From contig JACKPN010000006.1 in the NCBI GenBank assembly GCA_024233575.1, positions 85,360 to 149,359 of the forward strand: DNA of 64,000 nt. The letters are read 5' to 3'. Position 1 is the first letter of the stretch. Each line of letters begins with the position of its first letter. The stretch comes from Chlamydiales bacterium. GTDB taxonomy: Bacteria > Chlamydiota > Chlamydiia > Chlamydiales > Criblamydiaceae. A model generated the notes under the pieces. That model saw nothing but the letters and a program-made list of their open reading frames with translations, was not told the origin of the DNA and searched no databases. The position numbers and the translations under genes are program-made. Below are positions 46,101 to 53,418 of the stretch, piece by piece.

Positions 46101-48189
46101 CGACGATGAAGGTCGCATCAAAGAGGTCTACGATGCAATCACAAACACAGCAACGAAACGCAAGTACGACGCTTGTGGACAACTGTTGCAAGAGCAGCTG
46201 GGCAACGGTCTGACCATCCGCAACAATTACGACAAAATGGGACGACGTACGGCTGTGCAGCTCCCGGACAAATCGGCAATTTCCTATCATTACGATGCTT
46301 CATTCCTTAAAGAAGTGCACCGCTACGACAGTAATAACCAATTGCAATATACGCATGCGTATAGCAACCATGACCTTGAGGGACGCCCCATTGAAACAAC
46401 ATTGATTTGCGGGCTGGGAAAAGCAACATACGCTTATTCGCCTCAGCAAACGCCAACATCAATAGACACTCCCTACTGGTCGGCGGCATTCGATGAAAAC
46501 AGCTTCACTGACGATGGCCTTCTCCGCTCCATTACCATCAAAGACAGCATCGGCGAATGGCAGGACACTTATGAGCACGATAGTAAAAGGCAGCTCACCA
46601 AAGAAGATGGCCATGCGTACACTTACGACACCATGGGCAATCGCTATGAGGACAATAAAACAATAGCCTATAACAACCATCATGAGCTCACAGCGCATGG
46701 CGAACAAAGGCTGACCTACGACGGCAACGGCAACGTCACCGCCATCGAAGATCAAGCTCTCTACACCTACGATGCCCTGAACAGATTGATCCGCGTTAAA
46801 AAGGACCGCACTGTGGCCACTTACACCTACGATGCCTTCCACCGCAGGATCTCCAAAAAGGTCGTACACGGAGGAACGGTGACAACCGAGCATTATCTCT
46901 ACGATGGCGATCGTGAGATCGGCGCTGCTAACGACAAAGGCGAACTTCGTGAACTGCGTGTCCTCGGCGCGGGCTACGGCGCAGAATACGGCGCTGCGGT
47001 GGCCATGGAGCTCGAAGGACGCACCTATGCACCGATCCATGACCATCTAGGCAGCGTGCGCTGCCTCGTCGACGCTGAAACAAGGCAAACCGTTGATACC
47101 TATCGTTACAGCGCTTTCGGCGAAGAGACCATCTACAACGAAAGCGGCACCCCACTGTCACCGTGGCGCTACGCAAGCAAACGTTGCGATGAGGAAAGCG
47201 GTCTCATATACTTCGGAAAACGCTACTACGCACCACATTGGGGGCGCTGGCTTACACAAGACCCTCTTGGCTTCGCCGACGGCCCCAACCGCTATGCTTA
47301 CTTACACAACAATCCGCTGACAAACCGCGATCTCTACGGCCTTTTCTCATGCAAAGAATTCTTCACGAAAATGGCATCTACATTCGTTGACTGCGTTAGA
47401 ACCGTCGGCATCTTCGTCCGCAACACGATCAATAGCCTCCGTACCGAGATCAACCTGATCGACTACTTTCACCCGGTTACAACAGCATTGCTTGAAGATC
47501 TCTTCGGCTCCGGCTTCCTGAGATTAAATGGCTACTACGTACACCCATTGGAAACAGGTATTTTCGGAGAAGGAGAGCTTAACGACAGCGTGAGAATCAC
47601 GATGCTTAACGGCATCGATAACGTACGCTCCTACTTTAAAGACTCACTGGAACAGCTCATCTCATCGCATGGCGGCAACAACGTCCACTACATTTTCAGG
47701 CCAACTCAGGGCTGGACTTTTGATATCCTCAACGCTTTCTTCATCAAATGCGGATATGTGTCTCCGTACGCACGGCAGCTAGCCGCAACGTGGAAGCAGC
47801 TGATCCAAGAGATGGGAGGAACGGAAAGCGGCAGCACGATCATCCACTACTCGCATAGCCTCGGCGGCCCCGACACCATGGCTGCCGCCATGCTCCTGAC
47901 AGAAGAAGAGCGTGCGATGATTCAGGTATACACCATAGGATCGCCAACGCTAATTCCGGACAATTTGGGATTCCAAAGCGTCACAAACTATGTCTCCGTA
48001 CTCGATGGTGTTCCGCTTTTCGATCCCTACCGCTACTTCAAGTCGCTCTTTTTCCCTGAAGCATCCAACGTCCAGCGGATCGGATCATATCTGGGACTGC
48101 CCCTCTGCGACCACTCCATGTGCAACGATACCTACAGCAACTTGCTGTCCTCGCTCGGCACAAGGTTCGTGGAGATGTACGGATCATAA
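43162..48189 (+). CDS. Rhs/YD-repeat secreted protein with C-terminal lipase-like domain
   Basis: A 1675-aa protein. A signal peptide (about 1-21) is followed by a plug-like N-terminal region and then several dozen YD/RHS repeats (for example GRCISSTDAAGNRTEWQYDA), which form a hollow cocoon in known Rhs/Tc toxins. The conserved core end is DPLGFADGPNRYAYLHNNPL (about 1367-1386). The variable tip (about 1394-1675) is an alpha/beta-hydrolase-like domain with HYSHSLGG (nucleophile S1566) and candidate Asp and His downstream (VLDGVP, LCDHSM). The tip recalls the chlamydial DUF687 lipase-like family. No immunity-like gene follows, so a host-directed role is as likely as competition. It uses the Sec route, not the usual PAAR/VgrG. 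Confidence 0.88.
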   Translation: MNNKIAILLCLLSVITISLFADDTPLYNSINVITGEYVEISTDLKLTGPNGLALQRSFHGQDGGWRFNHPHVLQHQEYDEKPSDKYEYEYDDSARLVTATSRNLQTRQATHYLAFNYSEGSEGAAKVCRVQSDDNRTVTYYFDTSDHHRNGGSPLLYRVEGPGGSYCQYTYMDHPIERNKLIKRKEMPDGRYLETHYYKGKNNDVGGVNVQIENPARDGRIGRVKLQKAPVGTDNKPVTTAKFFYYTDYTDVINSQGQKTRYHYSDEGLITAVETYINEHGSGETLYKRKRYFWEDRRLVSKTLEDSNGNIFSCETYSYDGNHNLAAKKLYGNISGSKHAAIKLDQKGQPVNLGEIDCAQRTYNWGGGKDHSLLLSQTDENGTTTQLRYNDAQQQTAMLVCDAGGSIKIRQFYLYDERGLLIETINDDGNSDDPANLSGVTERRMARFTLRSSAPAIEMPETIAEYCLDLKTGNEQLLRKTVNHYSHYGQIIQQDIYDADDNFSYSLHNDYDEAGRCISSTDAAGNRTEWQYDANGNKVVEYVITANGEEKMCCHTYDYANRLIHTEETAGGKTSHSRFLYDTESRLIRATDNYGNETHYEYDPLGRVVQTRHPVVVNGDDIPVRPTIKQKHDLFGNAVETTDPLGYKTKSTYNIKGKPVRIEYADGTEERYVYGMDGSITEEVSRTGLKTTYIRDYLGRPTKKEVYSNKGRLVEKVKMEYSAFHKTKESTLSPAVKKYCYDAAGRLKCVKIEDNGTEVRRKEYAYNALGQVSETKEWYGNSSKDYVVTVTDRDVNDNVLELRVLDANGTIMRQRRYNTTEKQQDERTVVKAFAFDRFAADETAPIERSIDDHGNVTVTIYDAMGRTESIIRKDAFGEVSADIQYRYDAAGNKVRELHTNYRPGGSQATYKISWKYGPNNRVESITENDARTTEYHYNAQGMVEKIAKPDGTIITHCYHSDGNLKSMTSSDGTVDYHYVYDDEGRIKEVYDAITNTATKRKYDACGQLLQEQLGNGLTIRNNYDKMGRRTAVQLPDKSAISYHYDASFLKEVHRYDSNNQLQYTHAYSNHDLEGRPIETTLICGLGKATYAYSPQQTPTSIDTPYWSAAFDENSFTDDGLLRSITIKDSIGEWQDTYEHDSKRQLTKEDGHAYTYDTMGNRYEDNKTIAYNNHHELTAHGEQRLTYDGNGNVTAIEDQALYTYDALNRLIRVKKDRTVATYTYDAFHRRISKKVVHGGTVTTEHYLYDGDREIGAANDKGELRELRVLGAGYGAEYGAAVAMELEGRTYAPIHDHLGSVRCLVDAETRQTVDTYRYSAFGEETIYNESGTPLSPWRYASKRCDEESGLIYFGKRYYAPHWGRWLTQDPLGFADGPNRYAYLHNNPLTNRDLYGLFSCKEFFTKMASTFVDCVRTVGIFVRNTINSLRTEINLIDYFHPVTTALLEDLFGSGFLRLNGYYVHPLETGIFGEGELNDSVRITMLNGIDNVRSYFKDSLEQLISSHGGNNVHYIFRPTQGWTFDILNAFFIKCGYVSPYARQLAATWKQLIQEMGGTESGSTIIHYSHSLGGPDTMAAAMLLTEEERAMIQVYTIGSPTLIPDNLGFQSVTNYVSVLDGVPLFDPYRYFKSLFFPEASNVQRIGSYLGLPLCDHSMCNDTYSNLLSSLGTRFVEMYGS

Positions 48190-48247
48190 AAGCATAAATA
48201 ACACCTTGCTATTTATTAGCAGATCGGCGATGATATCCATTCGTCAT

Positions 48248-48321
48248 GCACCGGTAGCTCAATTGGATAGAGTACCCGGCTACGAACCGGGCGGTTAGAG
48301 GTTCGACTCCTCTCCGGTGCG
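48248..48321 (+). tRNA. tRNA-Arg (anticodon ACG)
   Basis: A complete cloverleaf: acceptor GCACCGG with CCGGTGC, D-arm AGCTCAATTGGATAGAGT, anticodon stem CCCGG/CCGGG around loop CTACGAA (anticodon ACG, Arg CGN), and T-arm AGAGG-TTCGACT-CCTCT. Discriminator base G at 48321. The 3' CCA is not encoded. The next base is the A of the start codon of the following gene. Confidence 0.97.
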
Positions 48322-48954
48322 ATGCTTATCAAAACAATCCCCTCAGGCCCTTTTGATACCAATGCGTATGTCATTGGTTGTCCCTCAACAAAAATGGCCA
48401 TTATCGTCGATCCTGCCCCTGACAGCTTTGAAAACATCAAAAAATATCTTGAAAGCGAAGGCCTGACACCGGTGGCGGTGATCCTTACCCATTCCCATTG
48501 GGATCATATTGGCGATGCGGAAAAGGTGAAAAATTACTTTAACATTCCGGTGATGATCCATGAAAGAGACAGCGGAAATTTGGAAAAGCCCGGCTCCGAC
48601 GGACTTCCCTGCTGGATGGCAATACCAGGAGTTAAGGCCGACCGATTCCTTAAAGAGGGCGATGAGATCGTCGTTGGAGAGATCTCCTTTAAGGTTATCG
48701 AAACGCCAGGGCACACTCCCGGGGGCATCTGCCTTTACAGCGAAAAAGAGAAATGTCTCATCGCCGGTGATACCCTTTTCAAACAGAGCATCGGCAATCT
48801 GTCGTTCCCGACAGCACGACCAAACGAGATGTGGTTGTCGCTAGACAAGCTGGCGCAGCTACCGAAAGATACTGCCGTCTATCCCGGCCACGGTCCCTCC
48901 ACAACAATCGGTGAAGAATCATGGCTTCCCAACGCACGACAGATTTTTGAATGA
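48322..48954 (+). CDS. Metallo-beta-lactamase-fold hydrolase (glyoxalase II-like)
   Basis: A 210-aa MBL-fold protein. Zinc ligands: THSHWDH (HxHxDH, residues about 56-62), a downstream TPGHTPG His, the bridging Asp in IAGDTLF, and the C-terminal PGHGP His. This is the layout of glyoxalase II-like hydrolases (YcbL group), which cleave thioesters. The ATG follows the tRNA-Arg discriminator base with no gap, so there is no room for a normal ribosome-binding site outside the tRNA. Either it is translated from the unprocessed transcript or from a leaderless end made by tRNA processing. An alternative start further in would remove the conserved first strand. Confidence 0.9.
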   Translation: MLIKTIPSGPFDTNAYVIGCPSTKMAIIVDPAPDSFENIKKYLESEGLTPVAVILTHSHWDHIGDAEKVKNYFNIPVMIHERDSGNLEKPGSDGLPCWMAIPGVKADRFLKEGDEIVVGEISFKVIETPGHTPGGICLYSEKEKCLIAGDTLFKQSIGNLSFPTARPNEMWLSLDKLAQLPKDTAVYPGHGPSTTIGEESWLPNARQIFE

Positions 48955-49086
48955 AATAATATTAGTTAACAATCCGCATATTCTAAAAAAGGCAATTACC
49001 CATGCCTGAACTTTTGATACTAATGTAGAGGAAATTTATTACTCCATATTGAGGATGTTGAAATACAGACGAAAATAGATCCGTGG

Positions 49087-49869
49087 TTGGAAGAATTAAT
49101 AAATGAGGCTCAAAAGCATTCATCTTTATATCATGTTGCTATCGGGAATAGTAAAGATGGAAATGAGTTAGCTATTCCCGAAGGATCGGGCACCCTTGTC
49201 ACGTTCAGCTCAGGTCCTGTTCCTATATACGGTGTATTAACAGCCGCACATGTTCTGAAAAAAATAAGATATCAGCAAACAAATCGAATTGGTTTGTCAA
49301 AAGCTATCAGTTATTTTGATCAATTAGGATGCTTCACTAATTTTAAATATGTACAACTCGATGAAAAAAATAATTCAGACTTTCCAGACTTAGGATTCAT
49401 TTGCCTAGGATGTGGAGAATCTCCAAAGCATGAACTATTTGATAAATCTGCATTTTATGATCTTGGGTCTAACATGCAATTGCCTACTGAAGATGATCAG
49501 GTATTTTCAACATTCATAAAAGGAACATCCTCTAAATCAAGGCCCGATGGATTGTTGAACACTTTTACCGCAATAGGTGGTGGGGAGAAACAAAAAAGAG
49601 ATCCTTCAACAGGTTGCGACTATTGGACCATTCCCAACCTTCTCAAAGAAAGTATTGAAGGCGCTTCCGGTGCTGGATTTTGGCGCTATAAATCCATCAA
49701 TAACCGTTTGCATAAATCTTTAGAAGGAGTGGTGATAAGTCAAAGTAACGATTTTTCTGAATGTTATGCAACAGGTGAAGATTATCTGTGCTCGACTTTT
49801 TTCGAAAAATTACTTGTAGTAGCAGAGTATTCGATTAAAGAAAAATTTCATACTCATTACCTATCATAG
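49087..49869 (+). CDS. Trypsin-like serine protease domain protein; start uncertain
   Basis: About 260 aa in an AT-rich gene. The catalytic triad of trypsin-like proteases can be placed: H55 in VLTAAHVL, D101 in FPDLGFICL and S194 in EGASGAGFW. There is no signal peptide. The first residue is doubtful. The frame is open from about 49025, but no ATG or GTG occurs before the TTG at 49087, and that codon lacks a ribosome-binding site; a GAGGA lies upstream near 49030. The gene may have a degraded 5' end or use a rare start codon. It sits alone between the MBL hydrolase and the peroxiredoxin. Confidence 0.6.
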   Translation: MEELINEAQKHSSLYHVAIGNSKDGNELAIPEGSGTLVTFSSGPVPIYGVLTAAHVLKKIRYQQTNRIGLSKAISYFDQLGCFTNFKYVQLDEKNNSDFPDLGFICLGCGESPKHELFDKSAFYDLGSNMQLPTEDDQVFSTFIKGTSSKSRPDGLLNTFTAIGGGEKQKRDPSTGCDYWTIPNLLKESIEGASGAGFWRYKSINNRLHKSLEGVVISQSNDFSECYATGEDYLCSTFFEKLLVVAEYSIKEKFHTHYLS

Positions 49870-49950
49870 ATTCATCTAAATCTCCGGTTGCCCATTCGTA
49901 AACGATACTGTATAATCAACTGTTCATCATTCACACTGGAGGAATAATAA

Positions 49951-50538
49951 ATGGGAGTATTAGTAGGAAAAAAGGCGCCTGATTTCAAAACCAAAGCTGT
50001 CATCAGCGGAAAGATCGTCGATGATTTCACCTTGGAACAATTTAAAGGGAAGTATGTCGTGCTATTCTTCTATCCACTGGATTTCACTTTCGTCTGCCCC
50101 ACAGAACTGCACGCCTTCAATGAAATGCTCGAAGAGTTTGAAAAACGCAACGCGCAAGTAATCGGCTGCTCTGTCGACAGCGTTTACTCGCATTGCGCTT
50201 GGCTGAACACGCCAAAGAGCAAAGGCGGCATCGAAGGGGTCGACTATCCTCTGATTTCCGATATCAACAAAACAATCGCAACAGACTATGATGTCTTGGC
50301 CGACGGCGAAGGTGTTGCTTACCGCGGCCTGTTCCTTATCGATAAGGAAGGGTTCGTCAAACACCAGATCGTCAACGACCTACCACTCGGGAGATCGGTC
50401 TATGAAGCATTGCGCATGATCGACGCCCTCGCTCACTTCGAAGCGCATGGCGAGGTATGCCCGGCAAACTGGCAAGAAGGAAAAAAAACAATGATCCCCG
50501 ATCAGCAAGGACTGGAACAGTTCTACGCAACAACCTAA
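49951..50538 (+). CDS. Typical 2-Cys peroxiredoxin (AhpC/Prx1 type)
   Basis: Reduces hydrogen peroxide and organic peroxides, using thioredoxin or a similar donor. At 195 aa it has the peroxidatic C49 in FTFVCPTEL and the resolving C170 in HGEVCPANW; the catalytic Arg is in YRGLFLID. The eukaryote-like C-terminal tail places it with Prx1/Prx2-type enzymes, which are common in chlamydiae. GGAGG upstream of the ATG is clear. A terminator hairpin follows. Confidence 0.96.
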   Translation: MGVLVGKKAPDFKTKAVISGKIVDDFTLEQFKGKYVVLFFYPLDFTFVCPTELHAFNEMLEEFEKRNAQVIGCSVDSVYSHCAWLNTPKSKGGIEGVDYPLISDINKTIATDYDVLADGEGVAYRGLFLIDKEGFVKHQIVNDLPLGRSVYEALRMIDALAHFEAHGEVCPANWQEGKKTMIPDQQGLEQFYATT

Positions 50539-50548
50539 GCTACTTTTC

Positions 50549-50568
50549 GAGCGGACAACCGTCCGCTC
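50549..50568 (+). terminator. Factor-independent terminator after the peroxiredoxin gene
   Basis: A perfect 8-bp stem (GAGCGGAC, loop AACC, GTCCGCTC) followed by ATCTTTTCTTCC, ten bases after the peroxiredoxin stop. It overlaps the stop codon region of the convergent methyltransferase gene, and the T-rich side serves the plus strand only. Confidence 0.75.
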
Positions 50569-51646
50569 ATCTTTTCTTCCAAAACGTGTCCTCATACCCT
50601 CCGGAATCGCGCAGCAGCTTAAGCGGGGCATACGCCGGCGACCTGTCAACAAGGTTGTATTGATCCCGAAGAGACTGCTGATAATGCTCAAAGCGTGTCT
50701 GTTGCTGAACGCCACGCGTCGTCGCCGTCGCCAGCTCCTTGCCTTTCATGCACTGCATGAGGTAAATATCATCACTCCAGCGCCTGGCAACAGCGAGATA
50801 GTTCTCGACGACAGGAGGCTCCATCTCACCAAAACTGGCAGCACTCCAAAATAATACATTTCCTTTGGGAGCGATCTGCTCGATCTGCCAGCTTCCGCGG
50901 ATATGGATCTTTCCTTTCACATCAGCATGTTCTCGATAGTCGACAACGTCACCCGGGAAAATGGCTTTCAGATATTGACTGCATATATAAAGCTGTGGAG
51001 CGATATCAAGAAGATAAATGGTAAGATGGGGGTGCAACTTTTTGATCACCTCGACCTGCTTTCCTGCTCCAGACCCCAGCTCAACAATGGCATCGACCTG
51101 ATCAAAATTGCAGTGGCGGCAGCAGTAACAATAACGCCAATAGTAGTAGAGGAAGGCAGGAGTATATTTTCTGCCGTCGATGGTGAAGTAAAACTCAGGA
51201 TCTCCGGCTAACGAAGCCTCCACGTCCTTAAGAGATTTAGCGCCGGACACTTTACCCTCAAGCTCGCTAATGCGGTAGGCGGTCTCATTTAAATCATCCA
51301 TCGACAATCCGTAAGGAAGCAAAGGAAGAGAGGAAAATTCTGCAACGATCTTGAAAAAATCAATTACAGCACCAAGAGCGGCATCATCCTCTTCGATTTT
51401 TGCATAAGGCGAGCAACCGCGGACTGGATGCAGATCTGTGGCGCCAAAGGTAGAAAGGATGCCTTGACTCTCACGACGAAAATGACGCAATCCATCGTGC
51501 CTGAGATAGTTGACAATATGATCAAGATAATAGCGCCAATATTGAGTCGGTTGGTACAGTGACGGCGCTTTATCCATATCGCGGAGCATCAGCTCCAACA
51601 ACAGCGGATCATCGACAACTTCGTCTCCCTGAAGATCAATGACCAT
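50567..51646 (-). CDS. Putative sugar O-methyltransferase-like protein
   Basis: A 359-aa protein with a class I SAM-dependent methyltransferase core: motif I is VDAIVELGSGAGKQVEVIKKLHP (about residue 188-210), with YLLDIAPQLYI following. The C-terminal end, with RDSGGYEDTFWKKR, resembles the family annotated as putative sugar O-methyltransferase. The N-terminal half (about 1-160) is helical and family-specific. The ATG shares one base with the stop of the upstream gene, so the two are co-translated. The acceptor is unknown; a surface glycan is plausible given the polysaccharide genes elsewhere. Confidence 0.75.
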   Translation of the reverse strand: MVIDLQGDEVVDDPLLLELMLRDMDKAPSLYQPTQYWRYYLDHIVNYLRHDGLRHFRRESQGILSTFGATDLHPVRGCSPYAKIEEDDAALGAVIDFFKIVAEFSSLPLLPYGLSMDDLNETAYRISELEGKVSGAKSLKDVEASLAGDPEFYFTIDGRKYTPAFLYYYWRYCYCCRHCNFDQVDAIVELGSGAGKQVEVIKKLHPHLTIYLLDIAPQLYICSQYLKAIFPGDVVDYREHADVKGKIHIRGSWQIEQIAPKGNVLFWSAASFGEMEPPVVENYLAVARRWSDDIYLMQCMKGKELATATTRGVQQQTRFEHYQQSLRDQYNLVDRSPAYAPLKLLRDSGGYEDTFWKKR

Positions 51647-52038
51647 CAGTTATCCCCGGTCAAGATGTCGTACAGATCACGCTCACTGGTGATAATAAAA
51701 CTATGGAACCTTTCGCAAAGATCATCAAAAGCATCAAGGAGCCGCTTATCGCCAACACCGGGTACGCCGATCGCCGCGAGATTGGTAATCAGGTTCTGAT
51801 TGGTCAATAACTCGATGCCATGAAAATAGTCGTGAAGGCTAAAACCTTCCTCTCGTACACGGAAAAATATCAGATCTCTCTCATAAAGAAGCGCCTGGAC
51901 AGCGAAATGCAATCCCACGCTATCCGGAGGAGGATGCCCGAAGCATTCCACAAGCTGAGGCAGAGTCCTACAGTGATATGCAGTTTGAAATTGCCCTTTT
52001 TCTGCTTCGCCGAAGAGAGCGACAGTGTAGGTATCCAT
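51646..52038 (-). CDS. Hypothetical protein coupled to the methyltransferase
   Basis: A 130-aa soluble protein of unknown family, with Leu/Phe/His-rich helical character and no membrane or export signal. Its stop codon overlaps the methyltransferase ATG by one base, which usually marks functional partners made in equal amounts. It may be a methyltransferase companion or sugar-pathway accessory protein; the sequence does not tell which. Confidence 0.65.
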   Translation of the reverse strand: MDTYTVALFGEAEKGQFQTAYHCRTLPQLVECFGHPPPDSVGLHFAVQALLYERDLIFFRVREEGFSLHDYFHGIELLTNQNLITNLAAIGVPGVGDKRLLDAFDDLCERFHSFIITSERDLYDILTGDN

Positions 52039-52120
52039 AATTCCTCCACAGGTTCCCCTTTCTCTTTAAAATACTATTTTAACATATTTTTAAAGCTTTT
52101 TCAAATTCAGTGATTATGGT

Positions 52121-52274
52121 GCCGCTTGCAAAATTAGTTGGGTTTGGTTTTTCTGGCTATTTTGTGGCTTGCAACGTGTAGAGCTCGAAGCAAACAGATG
52201 ACAGTTTGCGCGAACGAGCGCGAAATAAGGCGAAAAATTGCAGGGTAAACGCCCCAAATAATTTTGCAAGCGAC
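52121..52274. repeat. Inverted-repeat (MITE-like) element, family 1, long copy
   Basis: About 154 bp with 23-bp imperfect inverted ends (left GCCGCTTGCAAAATTAGTTG; right complement reads GTCGCTTGCAAAATTATTTG). The interior GAAGCAAACAGATGACAGTTTGC and GAACGAGCGCGAA match the copy in the gsp operon. It lies in the 263-bp gap between two minus-strand genes. Confidence 0.85.
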
Positions 52275-52301
52275 ACTGATGTTAAAGAATTATTAAAGAG
52301 G

Positions 52302-53402
52302 CTAATCAAGAGTTACTGAAGATTTCAGCGCATGGTGGTCGCTGAGGGAGTTCAAAATCTCCTCCTCGGAGGCACCGGGTGCCGTCACAAACGCTTCCCA
52401 TAACTGTGTCGTCACAAGATGACGGTTGGTATCTTTGTAGAGCAGAAAATAATCAAGAATGATCGCATAAGGGTTCTTCCCGCTTCGTGTCAACTCATCA
52501 CCGATTTCAGCCCCATGCTGCAATGCTTCATTAACATCTGCATTGCGAAAATCGGTAAAAAAATCGGTTGCCGTGCGGTTATTGATCGTGACAAAGTCGA
52601 TATCTTTAGCGTAATCGTCTCGGAAATATTTGCGGATGGCCGAAGCATGGTACTCCGAAGTCCCCCAAGGGATATTGATATCACCCATGACAACGTAAGG
52701 AATGGAATCGGCGGCATGTACAAAATTATTCTCAATCCTGTCAACGATCTCCATTAGCTCTTTTTCACGGATAACCTCGTCTTTAGTTTGGTCATACGGC
52801 TGCAAATGAGTCACAACAGCATAAATAAGATCGCGCTCCTGCAAGCGGACATAAAAATCAAAATAACCTTTATTAATCTGCCACTGCATGCCGGGATAGG
52901 TAAACGCTTTAAAATGGACGTCAGCTAAAGGATACTTGCTGAGAACCATCAATCCGCTATTGAGAAAAGGGGATTCCTCATCAATAGTTTCGCTAATGCT
53001 AAAATCAACATGCCCAATGTTGTAGTAGATATGCGCATAGTGGTTTTGCAAACTTTGCGCCAGAGCTTCGATCGCTTCAAGGTCATGCGCTTCCTGCAAC
53101 GCGACAATATCGGCATCGGCATCAATGATAAACTGCGCAACATTTCCTACCCTCTTTTTCGCGGGCTCGACACCACCATACTGGGTAGCTAAATCGTAAG
53201 GAAGGAAGCAGATGTTCCACTGGAGGAAAGTGATCGATTCCGGGACTTTATCTTTCTCAGGAGCCGTTCCCGCCATATAATAATAGGGCGTTGTAGGTCC
53301 ATTCTCACAAAATGCACGCAAACCCATCGGGCAGAGGCCAAACAGACCGAAAACAGCGAAAAAAGCTGCAAAAGAGGCAAAAAGATAGCGGTGGCGCATC
53401 AT
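52302..53402 (-). CDS. Secreted endonuclease/exonuclease/phosphatase-family protein (sphingomyelinase-like)
   Basis: A 366-aa metal-dependent phosphodiesterase of the EEP superfamily with an N-terminal signal or anchor (about 3-24). The active-site set is visible: Asn in FLQWNIC, Glu in VALQEAHD, the substrate-side His in VVTHLQP, Asp/Asn in VMGDINIP, Asp in ILDYFLL and the general-base His in LSDHHALK. The family includes DNases, inositol phosphatases and neutral sphingomyelinases. A signal sequence in an intracellular bacterium favours a phospholipid or sphingolipid substrate. It follows enolase on the same strand with a short gap. The start at 53402 uses AAGGG upstream; the ATG at 53399 is equally possible. 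Confidence 0.82.
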   Translation of the reverse strand: MMRHRYLFASFAAFFAVFGLFGLCPMGLRAFCENGPTTPYYYMAGTAPEKDKVPESITFLQWNICFLPYDLATQYGGVEPAKKRVGNVAQFIIDADADIVALQEAHDLEAIEALAQSLQNHYAHIYYNIGHVDFSISETIDEESPFLNSGLMVLSKYPLADVHFKAFTYPGMQWQINKGYFDFYVRLQERDLIYAVVTHLQPYDQTKDEVIREKELMEIVDRIENNFVHAADSIPYVVMGDINIPWGTSEYHASAIRKYFRDDYAKDIDFVTINNRTATDFFTDFRNADVNEALQHGAEIGDELTRSGKNPYAIILDYFLLYKDTNRHLVTTQLWEAFVTAPGASEEEILNSLSDHHALKSSVTLD

Positions 53403-53418
53403 CAATTCCCTTATCAAT

